From the NCBI GenBank assembly GCA_045632485.1, contig JAZQWT010000134.1:1-53229 (forward strand): a DNA stretch of 53,229 nucleotides, given 5' to 3'. Shown in pieces: positions 42,776 through 49,807 of this stretch (the stretch's first letter is position 1; the number at the start of each line of letters is the position of its first letter). The position numbers and the translations under genes were made by a program. This stretch comes from SIG575 sp045632485. GTDB lineage: Bacteria > Bacillota > Clostridia > Oscillospirales > Acutalibacteraceae. The notes below the pieces were generated by a model. The model did not search any database and was not told the origin of the DNA. It worked only from the letters and a program-made list of their open reading frames with translations.

Positions 42776-43624
42776 TTATTTAACAGCATAATAAAAATAG
42801 ACATTGCCGGATGCGTTAAGCATAGGGGTTACATTGTCAACTTTATATGCGCTGCTGCTTAAAACCTTAAAGCCGTTTGATGTTGTTTCCACACCGTTTG
42901 AGCCGTGGGTGTCAGTAACGGAATATCCGAAATAAGCGATGCCTGATTTTTGCTCAAAATTAATACCGATAGGGGAATAGCCAAGAGCAAAGGCAAACAC
43001 GAATTTCGGATGGAATCCGAGTTTTATTGTTCTTGTAGAATCACCGCTTCCTATGTATGTGCCTGTTACACAAGGTGTTTCCCATGAGTTTCTGTCTTCA
43101 GGAGATACATGGATAAGGCTGTCGTCCATATGATGCTTGCAGAAAAATGTTTTGCTTGTAAAAGACTCGAAATTAATACCTGTTTCATCTGCAGGGCAGA
43201 ATTCCGAGGCAATATGGATATCGGCATTCATAACAAGTGATTCTGTGTTTCTGTCTGATGTGACGTGACCGCAGGTGGAAGAAACAATGTTAAGGTCTGA
43301 TGAAAAAGTCAGGTAATCCACAACCTTTGAGAAAACTTCGTGGCAGGTGCTTCCGCCCAATGCATCAGGTACGTGAATGCCAAGCACGATGTGAATATCA
43401 GCCTGACGGCAATATTCATCACGCACAAGGTCTCCCTTTTCGTTTTCGCGGAAAAGGTCAGTAATCCTCACTTCTGCAAGACCTACGGAAACGATAGAGT
43501 TTTTTAGCGGTACTGCTTTTGCCTGGGGAGGGTATTCTGTCATAAAAGTAATTGATTTAAGGTCATTTATTTTCTTTAACCAATTAACGATAGATTGCGG
43601 CATTCCGCTGATTGAACTGCTCAA
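42776..43624 (-). CDS. Phage neck/tail-terminator-like protein with fibre-like C-terminal domain
   Basis: The 282-residue product looks like two parts. The first about 155 residues (VPLKNSIVSVGLAEVRIT, then a QADIHIVLGIHVPDALGG segment and VVDYLTFSSDLN) have the alternating pattern and position of small neck or tail-terminator proteins. The remainder begins GTYIGSGDSTRTIKLGFHPKF, resembles the beta-rich ends of phage fibre or receptor-binding proteins, and finishes with a short Tyr-rich strand. I see no database-level identity for either half; both calls are inference from pattern and gene order. It is the last gene of the cassette. Confidence 0.45.
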   Translation of the reverse strand: MSSSISGMPQSIVNWLKKINDLKSITFMTEYPPQAKAVPLKNSIVSVGLAEVRITDLFRENEKGDLVRDEYCRQADIHIVLGIHVPDALGGSTCHEVFSKVVDYLTFSSDLNIVSSTCGHVTSDRNTESLVMNADIHIASEFCPADETGINFESFTSKTFFCKHHMDDSLIHVSPEDRNSWETPCVTGTYIGSGDSTRTIKLGFHPKFVFAFALGYSPIGINFEQKSGIAYFGYSVTDTHGSNGVETTSNGFKVLSSSAYKVDNVTPMLNASGNVYFYYAVK

Positions 43625-43636
43625 AAAATACCTCCT

Positions 43637-43972
43637 TTAAACTTCAACTATAGTTTTGATAATTGCCCAGATATAAAGTACCTGATTGCCGAAATAAACT
43701 TTTTCACTTCTGTCAACCTTGTATTTTACTCCGTCGGAAGAAATCCATGTACTTGAGTCAGTAATGCCTGACAGGTCATGAGAAGCAGGTCCTATATACA
43801 GGTAATGTCCCTGACTGTTGTAACCGATAGGAGTATTTATTCCGTCAAGATACATTTTGTTTTTATATCTCAGAGGCTGAATAAAGCAATGGTAAATTTC
43901 ACTGTTCCAACCGTCTTCGTTATGCATCTGTGCTTCTCTGCCGTATGTGGAAAATAATTTATCAAGTGTCAT
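43637..43972 (-). CDS. Phage head-closure-like small protein
   Basis: A 111-residue protein of unknown family with an aromatic-rich beta pattern. The stretch IQPLRYKNKMYLDG followed by HYLYIGPASHDLSG and a conserved-looking WISSDGVKYKVDRSEKVYFGNQVLYIWAI resembles stopper or head-closure proteins of siphophages, and it lies in the right place after the connector gene. The assignment rests on that position and pattern only. AGGAG-like sequence lies before its start. Confidence 0.45.
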   Translation of the reverse strand: MTLDKLFSTYGREAQMHNEDGWNSEIYHCFIQPLRYKNKMYLDGINTPIGYNSQGHYLYIGPASHDLSGITDSSTWISSDGVKYKVDRSEKVYFGNQVLYIWAIIKTIVEV

Positions 43973-43986
43973 ATTTTTCCCTTTCT

Positions 43987-44358
43987 TTAAATGTTTTTGA
44001 AAAGAAAATGAGTATCTTTCATTAAAGGTACAAGCTCCAGCATTGCGTCAGTTTTGATTTTCTGTGCCGAATCGGTAAGAGAAGAAGCAGTTTTACTGAC
44101 AGTGATATCACCGGCCTTGAAACTTGTAACGGAATCCTGCTCGGCAGAGGCTCTGAGCACATAGTCATAGTAAGTCAATGCGGCAGCACCGTTTATTACC
44201 CTGATATCGTTTTTGTCCGCGTTTTCACTTAACTGTGCAAGTATACGTTCAAGGTTTACCACGCAAAGAGGCAGAATTTTTTCTGCCTCTTCCTGGTCGA
44301 TGGTAACTAATTGCCTGAATCTTGCAAGAACTTTCCATTGACTTGTCATAGCTGTCAC
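43987..44358 (-). CDS. Phage head-tail connector (adaptor)-like protein
   Basis: The 123-residue, mainly helical protein follows the capsid gene by five bases. Its pattern (helices with LVTIDQEEAEKILPLCVVNLERIL, then AALTYYDYVLRA and a KAGDITVSK loop) is that of head-tail adaptor proteins that bind below the portal. Identification is by position and secondary-structure pattern; I do not claim a specific family match. Confidence 0.5.
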   Translation of the reverse strand: MTAMTSQWKVLARFRQLVTIDQEEAEKILPLCVVNLERILAQLSENADKNDIRVINGAAALTYYDYVLRASAEQDSVTSFKAGDITVSKTASSLTDSAQKIKTDAMLELVPLMKDTHFLFKNI

Positions 44359-44363
44359 CTTAA

Positions 44364-45371
44364 TTAAACTTCAAGAACTTTAGAAGCGTCTGTAAAGATT
44401 TTTGAGAAGCCTGCAATTGAAGTGATGGCAGCACGTTCAAGCTGTCTGTCAATAAGCTTATCGTATTCAGTTAAAACATCACCTGCAGTTACCATTTCAA
44501 GGGCACAGTTTTTATCAAGACCGATAAGCTTGCCTGATTCAACTGCATTTGATTTGATAAGCTCTGCACCGATAGGTGTAATCATTTTGCCTGTTGCATG
44601 GAAATCGAGAGAAGCGTTTGAATCTCTGAATTCAGGAAGCTTGAGCATCTGTGCAGTAACATCAGCACTTGCAATAATTGTGTTCATTTCATAGGGTGAG
44701 AATTTATTCCAGAAATCAACAAGGTCAGAATATGTAAGTGTGCCTGCTTCTGAAACCTCCATAACCTCAGCAGGGTTATCATTACCGTCACCATTCATAA
44801 GTACGTTTACGGCATCCTTAAGCTGTGCACGTGCAATGTAAGCACCAATCTGCTTGAGAGTTACTGTGAAAACGTCAAGATGCTGGAAGCGGATAGCCTC
44901 GTATGAAGCCACAAGCATTCTGCCGCGTTTTTTGAGAGTAACAAGATTGTCCTGTGTTTTGATTGTAGTTTCAGGGATATATGCACCTTCACCTACACGT
45001 ACAAGCTCCTTGTCATCGTCTGAAAGAGAAGATGTAATTGCACGGTAGTCAAGTGAATTGATATTTGTTGTTGCTGCAATAATACCGGGAAGCACATCTG
45101 CTTCAAGCATACCCTGTCTTACTGCACGTGAAACATATTCAGGGAAAAGTGCAGATGAATCTGAGGTTCTGAAGAACTTTTCAATAGTGTCGCTTTTAGG
45201 ACCGCTTACCTTGATGTCAAAACGCTTGAGCTGACGCTGGAAAGCATCAAGACCTTCAAGGGCAGTGCCTTTATAGTTTTCAGAGGGGTCAAGCTTTTCA
45301 AGCTCTGCTGAAAAAGATGATGAAGTGTTGTAAAGACCTTTCTCAAGTCTTATTGTGTCAAATGTTGCCAT
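44364..45371 (-). CDS. Phage major capsid protein, HK97-like
   Basis: The 335-residue product has the organisation of an HK97-fold capsid protein: a helical N-terminus, FFRTSDSSALFPEYVSRAVRQGML near residue 75, a beta-rich P-domain region with GRMLVASYEAIRF, and a C-terminal part with LMNGDGNDNPAEVMEV and a closing hydrophobic segment. The start at 45371 has AGGAG about eight bases upstream; a longer frame lacks a site. Encapsulins share the fold, but portal, protease and terminase next door make a true capsid far more likely. No long cleavable delta domain is obvious. Confidence 0.8.
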   Translation of the reverse strand: MATFDTIRLEKGLYNTSSSFSAELEKLDPSENYKGTALEGLDAFQRQLKRFDIKVSGPKSDTIEKFFRTSDSSALFPEYVSRAVRQGMLEADVLPGIIAATTNINSLDYRAITSSLSDDDKELVRVGEGAYIPETTIKTQDNLVTLKKRGRMLVASYEAIRFQHLDVFTVTLKQIGAYIARAQLKDAVNVLMNGDGNDNPAEVMEVSEAGTLTYSDLVDFWNKFSPYEMNTIIASADVTAQMLKLPEFRDSNASLDFHATGKMITPIGAELIKSNAVESGKLIGLDKNCALEMVTAGDVLTEYDKLIDRQLERAAITSIAGFSKIFTDASKVLEV

Positions 45372-45390
45372 AGTAAAACTCCTTTCTTGA

Positions 45391-45732
45391 TTAGAACAAA
45401 AATTCAACAGTTGTGTCTGCATCATTAACTGCAAGAACAGTAACAGGTGTGCCTTTTGAATTTTCCTGAACTGTGCCGTCAGCAGCACAAACAAAATAGT
45501 TGTGACCGAGTGCGGGTGCAGCATCGGAGTAATTCATTTTTACATAACCTGATACCTGCACAACTGCATTTTCGTTATCTGATTCGAGGCAGATGCCGAC
45601 AAAAGAATCGGCAGTATCAGCCTTGCTTACTGTATAATTATCTGTGATATTAACAGGGTAGCCTTTTGTGATTTCTTCCTCACACATAAAAGTGAGGGCT
45701 TTGTCGTTAAAACCGTTAAATGATACTTTCAT
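45391..45732 (-). CDS. Probable capsid decoration protein
   Basis: The 113-residue protein is small, acidic and almost all beta by pattern: repeated short strands with Gly/Asp turns (FVGICLESDNENAVVQVSGY). It lies between protease and capsid genes, where siphophages usually encode a decoration or head-stabilising protein. This resembles DUF2190-type head proteins in outline, but the match is not decisive. Confidence 0.5.
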   Translation of the reverse strand: MKVSFNGFNDKALTFMCEEEITKGYPVNITDNYTVSKADTADSFVGICLESDNENAVVQVSGYVKMNYSDAAPALGHNYFVCAADGTVQENSKGTPVTVLAVNDADTTVEFLF

Positions 45733-45749
45733 TATAAAAATCCTTTCTT

Positions 45750-46604
45750 TTAAATCATAAATCCGTCAATGGAATTTTCGTTTTCACGCGGTAAGAGCTG
45801 AGGTTTGAATCTGGCTTTTTCCGCCTGAAGATAGTCTTTTCTCAATGTTTCAAGTGCATCAACGGAAAGTGATGAACAAATATTTTCAACACTTTTTACG
45901 CTGATTTCAGGTGAAATTACGTTGGAAAGCTTTACGATTTCCTGTTTAAGGAAATTCTTGTATTTCTCTGCGATTTCTGCGAGATTTTCATTTTCTGCAC
46001 CTGAAATGATGTCATTGAATTTCTTTACCGTGCCTGCATTTTTCTGTGCAGGGACAGCAACAAAAGACCATTCATATGCGTCTGTAGGGTGTTTAAGAAT
46101 GTGATAACAGTTTTTGCCTTTTTTATGTTCGCATCTTCCTTTTTTCACATCTTTTCCGCAAACGCTGCACACGATTTTGCTCACAGCACAGTTGATGCTC
46201 ACTTCTTTTTTTATGCCTGCACAGATTTCGTCAATCAAAGGCTTGTTTTTGTCATTTTTAAGCATATATGCTTTGGCTTTTAATCGTGCATAGTTTTCCC
46301 CTGCAGAATTTTTCTGCGTTTCAATTACTTCAACTTCAGTAGAATAAATTCGTGCAATCTGGTTTTCTGCTTTCATTTCGTGGTTCAGAATGCCTGTTTT
46401 TCCGACGTAAAGCTCTGATAAGGTTTTAAGTGATGCCATATCAAAGCATTCAAAATCTCTGTCTGTTTCATTGTCGCACAGTACCACGTTGAAGGCAAAA
46501 ATATCTTCCGCTTTAAGCTCGGTCAGAGAATATTTGTTGATAAGTGTGAGCTCCTCTTCCGTAACATTGCAGAGAGAAATTGCGTTATCAAAGTTTTTCT
46601 TCAA
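45750..46604 (-). CDS. Prohead protease with zinc-finger-like insertion
   Basis: The 284-residue product resembles HK97-type (S78) prohead proteases. His75 in TGILNHEMKAENQIARI and Ser136 in KKEVSINCAVSK match the catalytic pair of the family, followed by DAYEWSFVAVPAQKNA as in other members. Between them is a Cys/His-rich insertion (Cys146, 149, 158, His160, Cys166, His168) that probably binds zinc. A helical C-terminal part could act as scaffold. The start is a TTG at 46604 with GGAGG nine bases upstream, inside the end of the portal gene. Confidence 0.75.
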   Translation of the reverse strand: MKKNFDNAISLCNVTEEELTLINKYSLTELKAEDIFAFNVVLCDNETDRDFECFDMASLKTLSELYVGKTGILNHEMKAENQIARIYSTEVEVIETQKNSAGENYARLKAKAYMLKNDKNKPLIDEICAGIKKEVSINCAVSKIVCSVCGKDVKKGRCEHKKGKNCYHILKHPTDAYEWSFVAVPAQKNAGTVKKFNDIISGAENENLAEIAEKYKNFLKQEIVKLSNVISPEISVKSVENICSSLSVDALETLRKDYLQAEKARFKPQLLPRENENSIDGFMI

Positions 46605-47745
46605 CTGAATTTTCCTCCTTTTCCAATTTTTCTGCTTGTGCCGTATAAAGCCTTGCTTTTGCAGTTTCAACTGCATCCTGAAGGCAGATGTCATCCCAAC
46701 ATACTTCAGCTTCGTCTGTGTAACCGTTCATTCTTAAATAGCAGTTTGCTATTTTAAGAATAACAGGCTCGAGTATTTTTCTGTAATGCTCAAGCTCGCT
46801 TGTAAGAATATCTGCCTGCTGAGCTGACATTCTTTCCGTTGATGACCAGGTAAGACCCAGCATAAACGGAGGAAGGCCTGTTTTTGAAATTATCTGTTCA
46901 AGCATCTGTCTTACCGGCACTTCGCTGTCGAGAATCTGATTATCGGCACCGATAGCCTTAATCTGAACGTCGCCTACAGCCACAAAATCGTGAACAGAAT
47001 CTGTAGAATTCATTGCTTTACTCCATTCAGAAGCAATCTGCAAGGCTCTGTCCTTTGCATAAGCCTTGTCGAGAGCATCGTTCTGGGGCTTGTAGGTTAC
47101 GGCATACCTTATGTTACCTGTACGTTCGAAGTTGGTGCCGATTGTGTTGTAGATTTTCATCAGAATCGAACTTACAAAAGGAAGACCTTTTAAAAGAGAA
47201 TTTCCCTCAAGATGCCCCGGGTCAGGATTGAGAACAGACATCATAATCAGTTCGGGATTAGCCGGAGTATCAACTCCCGCACCGTTAAGACAAATGTCAA
47301 TATCAAATCCGTTTTCGTTTCTTTTAAGCACAATATCGTCCAGGTTTGTGTTATAAAGTGCACCGAAAGTGCCTGAAACAGTGGGGATGATTTCGCCCAC
47401 AGCCGTACCGCAGGTGAGAAGCTCGTCAAAGTAAGTTGAAACGAAAGCTTCGATACCTCTTGTGTTACCGCCTACAGGTACACTTTTGAAAAAGGTTTTC
47501 AGTTCTTCTTCTGCCCGGCTGTTTTCACATTTAAGAGAAAACGCACAAACAAGACGGACTAATTTGTCTATGGCGGCATCGATGATGGGGACTGTGGCAC
47601 GTAAATCTCTGTAAAGCCTCAATTGTGCAGATGACATTGGAGCAAAGCTTTGGAAAGTGTTTACAAAACCGCGGTTGGCAGATGTCTGCACAGCCGCTAC
47701 GGGAGAAGCAGAATATTTTTTTGCAAAAAAATCTTTAATGCCCAA
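46588..47745 (-). CDS. Phage portal protein
   Basis: The 385-residue product has the layout of a siphophage portal: MSSAQLRLYRDLRATVPIIDAAIDKLVRLV near the start, GTAVGEIIPTVSG, SVLNPDPGHLEGNSLLKGLP, then the long stem/wing region and C-terminal LGLTWSSTERMSAQQADILTSELEHYRKILEPVI, a typical portal helix region. The start is a TTG at 47745 with AGGAGG six bases upstream; the longer frame has no site. It overlaps the protease start. Confidence 0.8.
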   Translation of the reverse strand: MGIKDFFAKKYSASPVAAVQTSANRGFVNTFQSFAPMSSAQLRLYRDLRATVPIIDAAIDKLVRLVCAFSLKCENSRAEEELKTFFKSVPVGGNTRGIEAFVSTYFDELLTCGTAVGEIIPTVSGTFGALYNTNLDDIVLKRNENGFDIDICLNGAGVDTPANPELIMMSVLNPDPGHLEGNSLLKGLPFVSSILMKIYNTIGTNFERTGNIRYAVTYKPQNDALDKAYAKDRALQIASEWSKAMNSTDSVHDFVAVGDVQIKAIGADNQILDSEVPVRQMLEQIISKTGLPPFMLGLTWSSTERMSAQQADILTSELEHYRKILEPVILKIANCYLRMNGYTDEAEVCWDDICLQDAVETAKARLYTAQAEKLEKEENSVEEKL

Positions 47746-47758
47746 AATTTTCCTCCTT

Positions 47759-49027
47759 TTAGTAGTGGTTTCTTTCAGTTGAGAGAACAAAAAATTCAGT
47801 TTGTGTATTTTCAAGAACGGTTGAAACAAAGTAACGTATATCGTCCATTGCGTGGTCGTTTTCTTTTCTTACAGAATCCTTTGTGGAATTTGCATCCCAT
47901 CTGTAGACTGAAAACTCGCGTATGGAGTCTTTACATTCAGGTGAAAAAAGAATTTTTTTGCTTTGCAGACAGTCAGAAACAAGACGTATTCCGTCAAGCA
48001 CCTGGTTCTTTGCAGGTATGGCACGGAATTTTTTGTGACGGTTGATACATTGAATAAAGCTTGCGGCTGACGGGTCAACGATAACACCTTCAATCTCGCG
48101 TCCTGAGGCAAGTTCTTCGAGAGATTTGTAATGCTCTTCGTCAGTTTTCTGAAAACCTTCCCGTCGCGAATCGTGGTAGTATTCGCGTATTCTGTACCAT
48201 TTGTTGTCTTTTCTTCCCCACAATCCGAAGGATGCAGGGTTGACTGTGCCGTAATCGCAGGAAATGTAATATTTTTCAAAAGGCTCAGGCGGAGGTAAGA
48301 CCACGTGTTCTTTTTCTGAGAACTGAGGGTAAACAACGCCCTCTGCCGCAACCCATTTGCCTTCCACAAATCTTTCATAAAATGCACCTGAATAGAGTGA
48401 ATGGTATCTTTCGATAACTTTTTTTGAGAGGGAGGGATTGTCCTGCATAAGAAAGTGCAGATGAAGTGCATTTTTTGAGTGTGATTTTTCAATCCATTCT
48501 TTTTTGAACCAGTGTTGCGGATTTTCGGGGTTGCAGTTGAACCAGAATTTTGCACCCTCAAGTGAGCAACGTGCAAGTGCCTGTTCTACAAAAGAACGCG
48601 GCATAAGTGCCACTTCGTCGAAAAGTACACCGCCTAAGGTCATACCCTGAATGAGAGAAGCGGAGGCTTCGTCTTTACCGCCGAAAAGGAAAAATCTGTT
48701 AGTGCGTTTTCCGTAAGTTATTGTAATTTCGTTGCGGGATAGTTTTTCTTCGCAGGAGAAACCTAACTGCCTTAGAATCGGGAGAATAGGTGTTACAATA
48801 TTTCTTCTTATTGAAGCAACAGTTTTTCCGCAAACAGCAAAGCTTGTGTCCGCAAACGCAAAGAAACTCCAGGCAACAAAGGAAATCGACATACAAAGTG
48901 TTTTACCGCTTCTTACTGCACCGTCGCAGATAAGTGCATCGTATGTGCTGTAAGAAGAGTCGGGATGCCACCATGAAAGAACGGTAAGCTGCTTTTGAGA
49001 GAAAGGAGAAAATTTAAGCTTACTCAT
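47759..49027 (-). CDS. Terminase large subunit (PBSX/XtmB-like)
   Basis: The 422-residue protein is the packaging motor and nuclease. Walker A is CDGAVRSGKT (about 34-43), Walker B GVLFDE with Asp137-Glu138. The RNase H-like nuclease acids are present: Asp258 in ISCDYGTVNP, Asp318 in VIVDPSAA, and Asp391/Asp395 in DHAMDDIRYF. All motifs look intact, so both ATPase and nuclease may function. It overlaps the small subunit by eight bases. Confidence 0.9.
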   Translation of the reverse strand: MSKLKFSPFSQKQLTVLSWWHPDSSYSTYDALICDGAVRSGKTLCMSISFVAWSFFAFADTSFAVCGKTVASIRRNIVTPILPILRQLGFSCEEKLSRNEITITYGKRTNRFFLFGGKDEASASLIQGMTLGGVLFDEVALMPRSFVEQALARCSLEGAKFWFNCNPENPQHWFKKEWIEKSHSKNALHLHFLMQDNPSLSKKVIERYHSLYSGAFYERFVEGKWVAAEGVVYPQFSEKEHVVLPPPEPFEKYYISCDYGTVNPASFGLWGRKDNKWYRIREYYHDSRREGFQKTDEEHYKSLEELASGREIEGVIVDPSAASFIQCINRHKKFRAIPAKNQVLDGIRLVSDCLQSKKILFSPECKDSIREFSVYRWDANSTKDSVRKENDHAMDDIRYFVSTVLENTQTEFFVLSTERNHY

Positions 49028-49499
49028 GGTGTTTTCCTTCCAACGCTTTTGCAGATTTCCTTATTGCTTCATAAAAAGGCATAGAGCTTTCTTCATCACT
49101 GTTTTCACATAACTGTGAAAGCTTTTCAAGTGCTTTCAGTCTGTCGAAAAACTTGATTTCAATTCCGCCACCCTTGGGCTTTTTGATTTCGGCAATATTG
49201 AAAAAATCCATATTTTCTGTATCAAAGCTTTCGTCTGAGTCTGATAAAATCAGTTTCAGGCAATCGGCAACAGAGCCGAAAGCAAGTCTTTTAAGTCCGC
49301 AGATTATTTCTTCATTTCCTGTTTTGCGTGAAATAAGCTTTGCAATTTCATCGCGGATTTCTTTTCTTGCCATAAGCTTCATCCCCGCACTTTCGGGGCT
49401 TGCATATCCGCTTTTTGATGCCGCTTCACGGGCATTTGCGTACAATGCGAAATTCAGGCAGAAAAGCTGTTCTTTTTTCGTGAGTTTTTTTGTCTTCAT
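49020..49499 (-). CDS. Terminase small subunit (XtmA-like)
   Basis: The 159-residue protein has the Terminase_2 pattern: KLTKKEQLFCLNFALYANAREAASKSGYASPESAGMKLMARKEIRDEI, a DNA-binding helix-turn-helix, then a coiled middle and a beta segment (GGGIEIKFFDRLKALEKL). It marks the packaging start site in phages. It is the first gene of the cassette; AAGGAAC lies before the ATG. It abuts a promoter region with no clear -10/-35. Confidence 0.8.
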   Translation of the reverse strand: MKTKKLTKKEQLFCLNFALYANAREAASKSGYASPESAGMKLMARKEIRDEIAKLISRKTGNEEIICGLKRLAFGSVADCLKLILSDSDESFDTENMDFFNIAEIKKPKGGGIEIKFFDRLKALEKLSQLCENSDEESSMPFYEAIRKSAKALEGKHHE

Positions 49500-49536
49500 T
49501 TCTTGTTCCTTTCCTGAAAATTTTTGTTCTGAAAAT

Positions 49537-49563
49537 TTGTCCTCCCATATATAGTGCGGACAA
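49537..49563. repeat. Inverted repeat upstream of the phage cassette
   Basis: TTGTCC (49537-49542) and GGACAA (49558-49563) are separated by 15 bases including TATATA. It lies in the region expected to hold the cassette promoter and could be an operator. A partial duplication CTGAAAATTTTTGTT / CTGAAAATTTGTCC lies beside it. Confidence 0.35.
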
Positions 49564-49571
49564 CCCTTTTT

Positions 49572-49598
49572 TTCTACCGAAAACGGTAGAATTTTTTT
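49572..49598 (+). terminator. Plus-strand intrinsic terminator in front of the phage cassette
   Basis: TTCTACCG / CGGTAGAA (49572-49591) with an AAAA loop is followed by TTTTTTT on the plus strand. No plus-strand gene lies upstream, only the minus-strand cassette, so it would stop an antisense or read-through transcript crossing the terminase region. Confidence 0.65.
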
Positions 49599-49656
49599 GA
49601 AAAATCCGAAATGTTCACAAAAAGTTCACAATTAAGGGCGTTTTGGGGCGTAGAAT

Positions 49657-49807
49657 ATACTTAAGTATGAAAAAAAAGGAGGTGCTCCTCATGGAACCTG
49701 ATGGGTGTTGTATAAGCGTGAAAATTAATAGCGGGAGGAGTGCTTCTGTAAAGTCTGATATGTGATTGTATCCGGCTCATTCCTCTTGCGGAAAGAGGGT
49801 CCCCTTA
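49657..49807 (+). promoter_or_regulatory. Structured leader of mgtE
   Basis: A perfect 12-base palindrome ATACTTAAGTAT (49657-49668) lies beside a possible -10 (TAGAAT, 49651-49656). Downstream the RNA can pair AGGAG with CTCCT (49677-49689), CTCCTC with GAGGAG (49735-49740), or CTCTT with AAGAG (near 49783-49798), the last involving the mgtE ribosome site. These pairings exclude each other, as in a switch. The M-box consensus is not recognisable. Magnesium control is likely from context only. Confidence 0.45.
49691..49765 (+). CDS. Possible 24-residue leader peptide upstream of mgtE
   Basis: An ATG behind a strong AAGGAGGTG site opens a 24-codon frame (MEPDGCCISVKINSGRSASV..., stop TGA at 49763-49765), 42 bases before mgtE. 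Its ribosome site lies within the AGGAG/CTCCT hairpin. It could be a regulatory leader peptide like those ahead of some magnesium transporter genes, or a chance frame. Confidence 0.35.
   Translation: MEPDGCCISVKINSGRSASVKSDM

Larger units (their letters stand above)
42776..49499 (-). mobile_element. Phage-derived head, neck and packaging cassette without tail or lysis genes
   Basis: Nine minus-strand genes in normal siphophage head order: small terminase, large terminase, portal, prohead protease, decoration-like protein, major capsid protein, then three small proteins with neck-like features. Gaps are mostly under 25 bases and several genes overlap, so it is one transcript ending at the terminator at 42741-42775. 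No integrase, repressor, replication, tail-tube, tape-measure, baseplate, holin or endolysin gene lies in the window; host genes start immediately on both sides. No flanking att-like direct repeat was found by eye. All reading frames are open, which argues against random decay. Decayed prophage, satellite, gene-transfer agent part or domesticated capsid are the options. Confidence 0.85.

Noticed and set aside
44364..45371. Encapsulin nanocompartment instead of capsid protein
   Set aside because: Portal, protease and both terminase subunits are adjacent, and no cargo gene is visible.
42723..49600. Attachment sites flanking the phage cassette
   Set aside because: I compared both flanks by eye and found no convincing direct repeat; no tRNA gene is adjacent.
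49657..49807. M-box magnesium riboswitch before mgtE
   Set aside because: The invariant segments of the M-box could not be recognised. I list it as an unassigned leader instead.
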